The notes beneath the pieces are model-generated. The model saw nothing but the letters and a program-made list of their open reading frames with translations, made no database searches and was not told where the DNA came from. From assembly GCA_950295325.1 (NCBI GenBank), contig OX485805.1:3660501-3720500 (forward strand): a stretch of 60,000 bases of DNA, read 5' to 3'. The position numbers and the translations under genes were made by a program. Shown here one piece after another: positions 35,486 through 46,149 of the stretch; position 1 is the first letter of the stretch, and every line of letters begins with the position of its first letter. Origin of the DNA: Polytrichum commune. Taxonomy: Eukaryota > Streptophyta > Polytrichopsida > Polytrichales > Polytrichaceae.

Positions 35486-38400
35486 TCAGCTTTGGCTGTG
35501 CTTTTTAAGCATAAACATGGCATCTTCACTATGGCAAGAGCACAAACCATGAACACCATCTGTATCCGCATCGGTTTTCTTCTCTGTCTTGAAAAATCTC
35601 TGCAAAACATCTGCGGTCCAGTGTGCCAAGTGTGTGGCATTGAGCCCTGCTTCTCTATCCTTGAAAAACAACAAACATGACAATGTCTCAGTTTTGGGGT
35701 ATGGACAATCTGGACCTTCAGGATCCTGCCATGTACCTTCATGCACAACTCTAGTCCAGTCTGCAAGCCACTTGTAGATGTGTTGTCCAATTCCTGCATA
35801 CTCGAGCCAGCCTTTGGGGAACATTTCCATCACCCTTGACCCTGGCGACATCCACATCATGTTGGTCTCGTGTGCTCCATGTACAGTTACCAACACATCA
35901 GTCGTGCTCATCAGCTTTACCTGCATTGAATCCAAAAATCAGCTCTTTGAATGCAAGAGTGCTTATGTATCTTCTTCTAAGGCCTAAAGAGGTCGAGAGC
36001 TTGAAGGAGCCTTCTCATTGGCGGGGAGCCTCTCACTCACAAGCCTCTGAAACATAGTCATGCAACTCCACTTGAACTTTCAGCTTGAGAGCTTGACTTT
36101 TTTCCAGTCTTACAATGCTAAGATGACGACTTGATGGATCAAGTGAGTTTGAGCTCTTGTTTTGTGACGCTTTCAAGCATTATTTGGCTTGTCATAAGTT
36201 ATCATTTGTTTAGTATCACTTTGAGGAATGACCACTTTACACTTGCTCAAACTATGGAGAGCTTCAAGATTGGTCAACCTTTCAATAGGTGGAGCTTTAA
36301 TTGAATGCTTGTCAACTCTCCAAGTATCAAACTCCCAAAATTGCAAGCTCAAGCTCTTGTGTTAAGATGGCCTTACATTGTTGGCTTGTCATAAATTCTC
36401 CTTTCTTTAGCACCATTGCCCCCTTGATATCTCACTTTGAGCAATGGCAACTTCACACTTGCTTAAACTATTGAGAGCTCGAAGATTGGTCCACCTATCA
36501 ATAGTTTGAGCTTTGGATGAAAGCTTGTCAAATCTCCAAATATCGAGCTCCCCAAAATTGCAAGTTCAAGTTCGCATCTCGAGCTCTGGGGTAAAGATGG
36601 CCTTCCATTGCTTTCTATCCTTTCTATGCCTTTCTTGCACATCTTAGTTCATGCTTTAGTGCATCTGGCCGTAGTCAAATACACAATCTAGCAACAACTT
36701 GAGGTAATAATCGGAGGGTGTACAAGAGATGTGGTCGTGTTTGTACCTGCTCGCAAAATGCCAGTTCGCCAATATTAGCCACACGCAAGTTGCATCCAGC
36801 GACTTTTTTACATTCGCTCCTCACAACAGCCGCAACGGCCGTCGCATTAGCAAACGCTCTAGCCCCGGTCCTGGTGAGTAGAAGAACCTCAATCTTGTGA
36901 GCCTTCTTCCGTACTTCTGAAACTAGCCCGCAGTAATTCCTCACCTTGCATCTCACCATGTCAAACAACGTGTTCATCTTATCAAGCCTAATACTGCCTA
37001 ATCCACGCCGCTGGATCACTGATCGCTCAAAACAAACAGGCAGGCCGCTGCTATGAGGGAGTGTCTCGACAGGAATTTGTTTCCCGTGCGATGCCTGCAT
37101 CACGTGAGTGATCCATGTCCCCATGGTGGGAACAAGCTCTCCCCAGTGATATAACAGAACGCGGTCGGGTCTTTTACACTGATTCTCCAGCCGCCAGCTC
37201 GCAAAGTTCACCAATGCCGACATGCTGTGCCAGGGGTTGTGGTAGTCCCAGTAGTTGTCAGCTACAAGAGTTATTCCCTTCTTGAGGATGAAGTTCGGCG
37301 GCAACTCCACTTTTTTAAACAGGCCATAGCTGTTTTTGGTGCCGTTTGAGGTATGGTTTCCTCTCACGCATAAAATTCTTCCGTGCGGATCGTCTCGCGG
37401 AAGATCGAAGCTCTCTGCTGATCCGTTAGTGCGGCGCCCACGGAGGCCGCTCATGAACCAGTTCGTGTCCTTGTCGGAGAGTCCTGGCTGCGTTACGTCT
37501 TTTAAAGGCAGGAAAGTATTTCCTGGCATGGACTCCAGGAGTTCATTCTTTGGATGATTTATATCAGGAGGTGAAACTGTATCTGTATCTTGACCTTCCG
37601 TTGTGCCTCCAGCGTCCGGATCATCTTCAACGGAGTCAAGGGTTTGTGCTAATTGGACGCTGTTGTCCTGGTTTCGCTTTGTCTTCCTAGACTTTAAGCA
37701 TTCTTCCATTATCTTGTCTACGTTGACACCATCGGAACTGCGATAGCTGGCCAGCAATAATTTCAGCTGGATGCATGCAACCTCTTCTTTCGGCGCAAGC
37801 TGTTCAAACGACGCATTCAAATCGCTATGCATGTCCAATGTATCGAAATTGGAGAACTCTGGCAACAACAAAGCCATTCTCGTCTCGAGTAAGCACCATC
37901 AATCATAACACATAAAGAAATCATTGTACCTCATAACGCAGGGAACATTTTCCAAGTGTTCTGTGGGTTCAAGACCTCTGTCGGCTGTTGTCATAAAACT
38001 CAGAAGTTAGAGCGAAATATTCAATTACTAGAGGAATTCTAGCGCTAGAAGATGACGATGCTCCTGGTAGGTTATTATACGGCGGCATTAAAAGTCTCGC
38101 AAACGGTCGGCTGCACGGGAAGAACACGCATACAAAAAACGAATTTCAAACTTGCACACAACTGGTTACCAATAATTCGGGGAGCCTCCTAATACTCGAA
38201 AGCGCAACTCGTTAAGGTCGGGTGACGAATTAGCTGTGTCGAAACTGGCAAGTACGCAAGTAAGTGTAGCAAATTATTTCTATTACGAGAGGAAGAGCGC
38301 TAGAAGATCGCAATTCTCCTGTCAGGTTATACTACAGGAGCATTGTATGTGCCGTAAACGATCGATTGCAAAGGAAGAACACGCATACAAGGGACGAGCA

Positions 38401-39049
38401 TCAAATTTGCACACAATTGGTCACCAATCATACAGGGAGCCTCCTAATACTCGAAAGCGCAACTCGTGAAGGTCGGGTGATGAACTAGCTGTTGTTTCGA
38501 AACTGGGAAGCAAGAATATGTAGGAAAACATTTCAATTAAGAGAGGAATCTGAGCGCTAGAAGATTTCAATGCTCCTGTCAGGTTCTACTAAAGGAGCAT
38601 TAAAAGTCACGCAAATGGTTGGCTGTAACGGAATAAGACGCATGCAAGGGACGTCGAGCTACATACTCTTAAAAAACAAATGGTCAACAGTCATTCAAGG
38701 AGCCTGATTACAGCGAAAGCGAAAACCGTTAAGATTTGGTGATGAATTCACCTGTGAACACCTGTTGCCCGTCGTCGTGAGTCTGCCGAACAAAATTCTC
38801 GGACAACTGGCGGAACCTTGTCGACGTCAACGCAATCTCGTTCAGCTCAGAGCGGCCCCAGCCCCACCGACTCTCATATACAAGAAGCTGCAGAAATCCA
38901 AGAAGCCCGATGCACAGCACAATGTACAGCATGAAGAACGTCCCTGATTTTCGCCCCAGGCTGAACTTCCTCTGCAGCAAACGTGCAAACGACTCGCCGT
39001 CGCCAATTGGCGCGGCCTTGGGAGTCGACACGATTCCAATTGACGCCAT
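35486..39049 (-). CDS. Glycosyltransferase family 61 protein, type II membrane
   Basis: Exons 38762-39049 (ATG 39049), 36747-37883 and 35486-35920 join in phase 0 for about 619 residues. A short cytosolic tail is followed by one hydrophobic segment (residues about 37-58, TFFMLYIVLCIGLLGFLQLL), so a Golgi signal-anchor protein is expected. The stem is acidic and variable. The GT61 (DUF563) domain reads ITLVADNYWDYHNPWHSMSA near 290-310 of the protein. Its conserved C-terminal block is MSTTDVLVTVHGAHETN, then PGSRVMEMFPKGW. GT61 enzymes add xylose, arabinose or GlcNAc to glycans; which sugar cannot be told. An alternative exon-1 donor 10 bp downstream would break phase. Both introns contain tandem duplications. 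Confidence 0.9.
36180..36605. repeat. Two-copy tandem duplication in GT61 intron 2
   Basis: Two units of about 200-220 bp begin with TTGGCTTGTCATAA (about 36184 and 36381). They share ACTTTACACTTGCT/ACTTCACACTTGCT, GAGAGCT..AAGATTGGT, AAAATTGCAAG.TCAAG and AAGATGGCCTT.CATTG. Divergence is moderate. Confidence 0.7.
37995..38755. repeat. Three tandem 256-bp units in GT61 intron 1
   Basis: The marker AGCGCTAGAAGAT occurs at 38041, 38296 and 38553 (spacing 255 and 257). Each unit also carries (A/T)GGAGCATT, AAGA.ACGCAT.CAA, GGAGCCT.. and CGAAAGCG.AA....GTTAAG. They fill nearly the whole 877-bp intron, and the third unit runs up to the exon 1 donor. Confidence 0.88.
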
Positions 39050-39411
39050 CTTCGCTGCACTTTAAAAGGTCCAACACTTCCACGCGCACTTCTCTCTGTT
39101 CTTCGTTAGAACCTCAATTTAGCCAAAAAAAATTACTCCGTGTGTTCCAGAAATGTAAGGAAATATGTCGACGCGGGGGAAGGTGTGTTGAATGCGGCGA
39201 TCGCATTAGCTGTAGTGGAAGGAGGCAATGAGGACGCCACTCGCTTCACCCTATGACTGTATTGACAAGACTCAGATCTCGCAACACTGAAGAAATCTAA
39301 GGAGCAGCAGAAACAGGAACCCTAAAACCGGATTGCAGCAGGATTGCGGGGAAGGCGCAAAGAAAGCAACGCCGACACATGGTATTCACATTTGTGTACT
39401 GCCAGACACAG

Positions 39412-39476
39412 ATGTGAAGACATGCAAGCACATGCGCTTCCCACACCCAAGCGCATGTTCTTCCATGTCTTCACAT
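39412..39476. repeat. Long hairpin upstream of GT61, 28-bp arms
   Basis: Arms 39412-39439 and 39449-39476 pair at 26 of 28 positions around a 9-nt loop (CCCACACCC). The arm begins ATGTGAAGACATG and ends ACATGCGCTT. It lies about 360 bp upstream of the GT61 ATG and just outside a MITE. Confidence 0.85.
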
Positions 39477-39500
39477 GTCCTAGCCGGTTGGACTTGGAAC

Positions 39501-39899
39501 CAGTGTTCAAGATTCAAGATTCAAGTCTTCAATGCCCTTCAAACGCGATTTGGCCCTTCAAAATATACCTCTCTCAAACCCGCCCTTCATAACGCAACCC
39601 CAAATTGAAAATGAAGACGTCACTTGAAGTCCTCAATATAATCTGCCCGTCACAAGAACCAACAAGTGTAGGGCATTATCACTACAAGAGGTGAAGTTAG
39701 ATGGTTGATTCTTAATTCTTCACATTGTACTGGAAACATGTACCATATAATTTATGCACAAGTCTAATATGAGTGTTGTATTTCATTTTTATATTCTTGG
39801 ATTGACATCTTAGATTTGAACCAACCGTTCAGATGAAGGGTTAAAATTTGAGAGCCCTTCAAAATGAAATTCATATGAGGGCTTTAGTCTTGAACACTG
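39501..39899 (+). mobile_element. hAT-like MITE, copy 1 (399 bp)
   Basis: The TIRs are CAGTGTTCAAGA and, inverted, CAGTGTTCAAGAC (from ...GTCTTGAACACTG). The direct repeat CTTGGAAC flanks it at 39493-39500 and 39900-39907 (8 bp, as for hAT). It interrupts an older F1 repeat: GGTTGGACTTGGAAC continues after it as ACACTAGGATC. No coding content. Confidence 0.92.
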
Positions 39900-40136
39900 C
39901 TTGGAACACTAGGATCTCGACCGATAATGCCAAAAACTGGCGCGGCTCCCTAACTCATCCATCATCCATGATAATATTTGTTCACTTATTCGTAAGAAAT
40001 CTCATCCGAAAAGTTACCATAGTGACATAAAATACCATGCAACACTAATATCATATTTAGTGCAGCAATACACCCCACTAGCACCCAGATACCATTTACC
40101 CCAAGTCGGGCAAGGATCTTTGGAAACCGTGTGCGC

Positions 40137-40196
40137 CTTGGGTGGATAGTTGAGATGGGCATGCCCTCCGTCCCTGGTTGGTATTTATGCCTCAAG
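40137..40196 (+). repeat. Short repeat, first of two direct copies
   Basis: CTTGGGTGGATAGTTGAGAT ... GGTATTTATGCCTCAA recurs at 41505-41564 with a few changes. The minus strand of both reads LRHKYQP....PIST.HP, so it may come from an unrecognised coding sequence. Confidence 0.6.
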
Positions 40197-40399
40197 ACAT
40201 AAATACCCGTGGTGGTTCCACGGGTGCACAAGACACAATATATTAAATGGAATTAAGCTTGGATTGCAGTGAGCATGTATGATTGTGCATCAATGACTCG
40301 CTTTGCCATGGTCACAAAAAATTAATAATATGGTCAGCAGGGGCTGATGGCATTCAGGTTGGCTCTAATGTTAGGTACAAGTGCCTAATTCAGTTCCTT

Positions 40400-41010
40400 A
40401 TTATAAATGGACACCTATATTTGAGCGGTATACAGTTAGGTGCAATTCCAAGAATGAATAGCAAAAAAACACGCATTGAAAAGAGATTGGACTACGTACT
40501 CAAAAATGTTAACCATTCTAGGTTGAATAGTCAACAATATTTATTTATTTGTGTTTTTTGGGGAACCTATACGACCATTTAATGAGCACGAGAATCTTCA
40601 CTTTGATCATGAATTTGAGGATATTCATATAAACTTCAAAAATGATGAGGAAAGTGGTTACAACCTCGATTTGGATTTGCTAACCACCATCTCGTACTAA
40701 TTATGCGTTGCGTATCCTTGGAGGAGTGGGCTAGTCATAAAAAGTCACCATTTAAGACACATCTATCTCAATGTTCCGGGCCATTTTTAGGCAGTATCGG
40801 TCGAGATCCTAGTGTTCCAAGTCCAACCGAGTACATGTTGACATCTTTCGGTTTTTCTTTATTGATTTGAGTTATATTATCTAATGATTTCTCGAAAATG
40901 ATCAGTAATTTTTCCCAAAGGCTTGAACTTCAACCGGTTATTTCTCAAACTCAACCGGTTCATCTGTAACAAGCGGTCGGTTTTCCCTGTTCATTGATCT
41001 ATCTTAAGCA
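40400..41010 (+). repeat. F2 repeat (40400-40770) followed directly by F1 repeat (40775-41010)
   Basis: The F2 part has GACACCTATATTTGAGCGG, AGAGATTGGACTACGTACT, AATGAGCACGAGAATCTTCA and GATTTGGATTTGCTAACC. The F1 part has GATCCTAGTGTTCCAAGTCC, TGACATCTTTCGGTTTTTCT and CTCAAACTCAACCGGTTCAT. Both are non-coding. Confidence 0.7.
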
Positions 41011-41814
41011 ATCAAAGGTATACACATTTCCCGAATAAAGTATAATGGGTGTGGCAAGAGCCAACACTAATGGACGAGTAATGAAATCCTAATTGATGCT
41101 AATTAGGGATTTGCCAAGAAAACCACACTGTCTGTCTCCTTATCTGGTTTGGTATTATCAACGCATGTACATTCTCTCTCGCCAAAAGTAAACATCATTA
41201 TATTCGTTAATTAGAGACTTTGGAAAGTCTCAAAATAAATGCAAATGGTTTAATATCTAGTTCAATTTCTTATTGTGATGACATGTATTTGTGCCAAATT
41301 GGTTAGTGTCGCCCATGCAAATCGCTTTAGTAAGTCACATTGAATATATTTTTGTGATTTTCTTGTTCTTTATTTGAAAAACTACGTCCTTCAATAGTCT
41401 CAAAATCACAAAAAAATCTCTGATTACCGAATATAATGATAAACCATGTGTACATGTAGAATGAAGCAATGGCGAAGATTTGTGGGAGAGGTCAAGGCAT
41501 AGAACTTGGGTGGAGGGTTGAGATGGGCTTGCTCTCCTTCATTGGCTGGTATTTATGCCTCAACCAGGGACTTGGTTCCCCCACCCCTTGAAGAACCCTC
41601 TTGAACGTGGAACCTCGAGGGCCGTTTGCCTTGGCATGCACGACTATTTCATCCATCGCTTCATCCATCGCGTCACCGGTCGCGTTGGTTGCCTTGACGT
41701 TTGGGCAGCTTTTTCTTTTTTCCCCTAATTTTATCAAGTCCCCTAGAAAAGCTCGTAGGGGGTAGGATATCGTTTGCCTAACTTCTCATGTGATTCAAAT
41801 CGGGTTGATGGAAG

Positions 41815-42206
41815 GAGTGTTCAAGATTGGAGCCCTCATATGAGTTTCATTTTGAAGGGCTCTCAAATTTCAACCCTCCAGTTGAAGGGCTAGTTCAAAT
41901 CCAAGACGTCAATCCAAGAATATAGAAATGAAATACAGAACTCATATTATACTTGTGCATGAATTATATGGTACATGTTTCTAGTACAATGTGAAGAATT
42001 AAGAATCAACCATCAAACTCCACTTCTTGTAGTGACAATGCCCAACGCTTTTTGGTTCCTATGGCGGGCATATTACATTGAGGACTTCAAATGATGTCTT
42101 CATTTTCAATTTGGGGTTGCGTTTTGAAGGTCTATTTTTTGAGAGGTATATTTTGAAGGGCCAAATCACGTTTGAAGGGCATTGAAGACTTCGATCTTGA
42201 ACACTG
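41815..42206 (-). mobile_element. hAT-like MITE, copy 2 (392 bp, opposite orientation)
   Basis: Inverted relative to copy 1 and closely similar along its whole length. GATGGAAG is duplicated at 41807-41814 and 42207-42214. The left terminus reads GAGTGTTCAAGA instead of CAGTGTTCAAGA; the right end is TCTTGAACACTG. It carries no transposase and depends on an unseen autonomous element. Confidence 0.9.
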
Positions 42207-42214
42207 GATGGAAG

Positions 42215-43730
42215 TCTTTGGTAGGCTCTGACAACCAAGCATGTAGCCTTTTTGCATATAGACACTGGCCGTGGTATAGCATGCGTGTTTTTGTTTGGGA
42301 CTCCAAGAATGCAGCAGTGTTGTTCTAAGCACAACTTGATGCATAGGACTCTTGAACCAAACAATTTCAAGAGTATTTCCAATGTTCTAGCATCAAATAA
42401 CACTTGACAAAATCAAAAAATAAATTCTTTGGTTCACAAGTGTACTCTTCGTGAGGTTGGTCATAGAGCACACACCTGACTCAGAAGCTTTGGCTTGTCA
42501 ATAGTTGAAAAGGTAATTTCATGCATTGGCAGTTGCGGATGATTAGCATTGTTAACACAATGAATGCCATTAAAAACCATACAATAGTAGCAAGATCAGC
42601 TCCTAATACATTCTTCTTACATAGTTTCTAAAACATGCACTCATGAAATCAAGCCTAGCCATTGATTTCAAAACTCATCAACTTCTCTTCCTTAAGAATT
42701 TGAAGCACTCAACAGTTTTCCATGTCATCTCATTAACTGCATGTTTCGCATGCTTGAAGGAGTGGGTGCAGAGAGAAAAATATCATTGAACAATACCAGT
42801 GACTGAGAATTGCAACCTATGATTAAAAAGTTACATTTGGACTCTGGGAAATGCCATTTACAGCAATTTGTCACATAAGCATTGAGACAACAGAGATTAC
42901 AGGTCCATGGACTACTTAAGGCATGCATAGGTGAATTGAAAATATGTTTAGGGTTTAGTCCGTTTAGTTCAGAGTTTTGTCTAGTTTGCAACCTTACATG
43001 GGTATTTTGCACATGGCTGCGATCCACAAATTAGCAAAATCCAAATCTTATTATATGAGAAGCTAAGCATCAAACTTACCCAACTCCTCTTCACAATAGT
43101 CATATTTCAAAAATGCAAACCAATAGTCTTGATACCACACAGAATGTTAAAAGCACCACTAATGTACCTACAATCAAAAGAGAGATTAATATTAAGGAAT
43201 TTTATCATTATCACAAAGGCCACAAATACCCTATCTCTCTAAGGGTCAATGGTTCCTACCACTTCTTATGGTACTACCTTCGCCTCTGAAGTTCCAAACT
43301 CACCATGGTACTTGAGGCCTTGAAGGGTAACTTCGAATTTACAGTTTTCCAAACACCCATATTATCTCCAGATAACCGAAGTATAACCAGTGCACCTAGG
43401 GTAATAGTGAGCCAGCTCTTGGCAGAAAAAAAGAGATGTTAACCCTCTCCAAATATACCCTTTCCACACCTTTTAGTAAAAAAAGACAATAAGTTTAGCA
43501 AAAACACCTTTCCCATGTGCCAAAAAATATAAATATTGGCTCAGTTCACATGTGCTACCTCACAAGGAAACAACACCAACCTTTAATATCCGAGCTCCAA
43601 GAAAAAATCGTAAACTTGTTCCACTGAAAGCAAGAAACCTAACAAATTTGTAGCAATGTGTGAGCAAGAGCAGAAGCTCGAGCGGACGCGGGTGTCAGAG
43701 TGGAAGCCGGAGGTGGTGTGAGAGTGGCAT
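42215..43730. other. Spacer, no gene recognised
   Basis: AT-rich, with scattered short open frames only. No recognisable protein segment, splice pattern or terminal repeat was found on reading both strands. Confidence 0.4.
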
Positions 43731-43991
43731 CCCCTAACTAAAGTTAACCACTTCAAGTGGTTAACCTAATTTGGATGACGGGCGTTTGGATGAGGGGGGT
43801 TTGGATGACAAGGCATAGATGATAATGCCTAGTACGAGTGTACATGTTGGTTCGCCCAGACCCTCGATAGGGCCCTGGGTGAATCAACACATACACTCGT
43901 ACGAGGCATGTCATACATGCCTCGTCATCTCAATCTCTTTCATCCAAATTGGATTAACCTCTTCAAGAAGTTAACCTTAGTTAGAAGGGGG
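43731..43991. mobile_element. Fold-back element with about 125-bp arms and almost no loop
   Basis: The two halves are inverted copies meeting near 43869. Landmarks of the left half are CCCCTAACTAAAGTTAACC, TTTGGATGA and ACGAGTGTACATGTTGGTTC. Their inverses in the right half are GTTAACCTTAGTTAGAAGGGG, TCATCCAAA and GAATCAACACATACACTCGT. A transcript would form one long hairpin. No clear target duplication; the class is uncertain. Confidence 0.85.
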
Positions 43992-43994
43992 CTC

Positions 43995-44250
43995 ACTTCT
44001 ATATGACATTCTCGTCTCCCCGCTGCTGCTCGCCCTCCTACTCTTGCTCGCCTCCCCGCTCCCGCCATCCTCACTCCCGCTGTTGTTCACTTCTCCGCTC
44101 CCCACTCCCGCCGTTGCTCGCCTCCCCGCTTCCGTTGTTGGATCCCTCCCCACTTCTACTCACCTTCCCGCTTCTTTTATTACTCGCCTCCCCGCTCCAG
44201 CTCCTTCCCTCCCGTTGCTGCTCACCCTCCCGCTGCAATTGTTGCAGCAA
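43995..44250 (+). repeat. C/T-rich degenerate minisatellite
   Basis: Variants of CTCGCCTCCCCGCTCC and CCCGCCGTTGCTCGCC recur about ten times. The open frames over it are low-complexity and not taken as genes. Confidence 0.6.
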
Positions 44251-44399
44251 TGTTAAGAAGATTGTAGACTATCCGGTACGCACGGGGTTTTTTTTCATGA
44301 TAGTGTTTAAATCCTTTCCTAATACGTTCTCCTTCTTTTACACACTAATTCTATATTACTCTCAATGCGGACCTACTATACTTTAGATACACATATCTC

Positions 44400-46145
44400 T
44401 CAACTAGCTCACTTTCTTCATGTGAAACTTTGTACACTTATAAAATATCTTACTAACAATTTATACGCCAAAATTTAGCATTAATAAAGCTCTAACGAAT
44501 ATGTTATATATGATTTACTAATTCTAACTTCCTAGCATGAACGTTGTCTTATAACATGCATTTACAAAAACTCTCATAACTTCAAACCTTAAATTCCAAT
44601 GAACCTAAAATTCGGACACACAATACATAGGTAAGATCAACAAATATTCTCTAATTCTTGTAACCATAGCCATTATAGTCTAAAAGATCCATGTTTTCTA
44701 AAATTGTTTTTCTAGCTGTCTTTGTTTTTAGACAGCCTTCATTTTAATTTATATAATTTTCTAAATAAAGATTTAAGCCTCCAAATTTAATTGATAACTC
44801 TCATATCTCATTACAAATACCCTCTCAAAATTTTAAATCAATTGAATACTCCAATCAAAGCGAGAGATATGACACTAACAGAGGCAATATTGGAGAAAAT
44901 AACTTTCAAAGAGGTCGTTCAGAAGCAAAATTGGATTCAAATCAAAAAATGCCCATATGGTCCATTCAAATATATATTTCATTTGAATGATCAAGTGAAG
45001 AAAGTCCATCTTATGGTACTTTCTAAAGTCAAGCGGGGCCAAAAGTTGCAATTACAATCAAGAAAAATAAAACTAAAATTCAAGGTTGGTCAATGCAAAA
45101 TAGATAAATTTCAAAGTTATTTGAAATTCATGAAACGGACTAAAAAAAATTTGAAAAATATTTAAACAATAGGATGCAAGATCAAAAATTCTATTAGAGA
45201 AGTTAGAAGTCAAAAATATTGATAATAATCATATCAATTTTTGTGCTACACTCTCAACTCTTATTCAAAAGTCTCATAAACTTTAAGAGCTTTTGGGAAT
45301 CGTGTTTTTAGGCAAGAGTTTGATTAATGTAACCAAGTTTAAACAATTATACAATTATCAAATTTTGACTACTTTAGTTTGTGATTATTGTACTTCTAAT
45401 AAAAGAGGTACCAAAACATTGAAATCTTCAATTCTATCTAAAGATTGTAAGCAAAATGAAAATACAAAGAAAGAATTCAAGGATCCAATTTTAATATGAT
45501 ATCGTACTAAATTGTTTTCTAACATGTAAGTATCTTCATATTCATTTGAGTTATCTTATTCATTTGTAATGCTTACTTCTTAATTTTTCATTTCTTATTG
45601 GTTTTCAATGTTTATAAATTATTATTTTTTTGGTCTAATTTTTTTTTTTGCTAGTAAGACCATAATTGGGAAGGAGAAGTGGATTTCTCAATACATAAAT
45701 CTTCACAAGAAAATTTATGAAATGGAAAATGTCACCACGATGGAGATGATAGATGTAGCGTATAAGAATTATAAATCAAATTGGTTTAATGATATTGAAG
45801 ATGAGAAAGTTATAGAAGAAGAAAAAAATGAAGACGGTGAAGACGATGAAAATTAAGATTACGACAATGAAGAATGATGTAAACATATTGATAGGTTTCC
45901 AAATGTATTTTAATTTATTATAATCATATTTTTTGGGTGATTAGAAAATATTGTTTTAATTTTTATTATTGAAAGGATTTAGAGTTACTTTTCAATCATA
46001 CATCACATTCTAAATTCAATTTTTTTTTTCAAACAATAATTTTTGTTGTTAAAAAATACTTTGATATATGGTTGTTCAATTATTTTTTTAACAATTTTGT
46101 AATTTATAATATTCGTCGAGGACCAAACAATGATACAATTTTTTT
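44400..46145 (+). other. AT-rich stretch with unassigned open frames
   Basis: Open frames at 44869-45165 (Lys-rich), 45293-45499 and 45650-45856 follow each other on the plus strand. The last has a strongly acidic tail (EDEKVIEEEKNEDGEDDEN). They could be exons of a decayed transposon or an unknown gene. I recognise no domain and cannot join them with confidence. Confidence 0.3.
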
Positions 46146-46149
46146 AAAT

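Noticed and set aside
39322-39608. Overlapping open frames near the GT61 5' end
   Set aside because: They cover the hairpin and the MITE border; the frames on both strands mirror the inverted repeats.
43995-44386. Pro/Ser/Leu-rich open frames
   Set aside because: They are translations of the C/T-rich minisatellite with no conserved segment.
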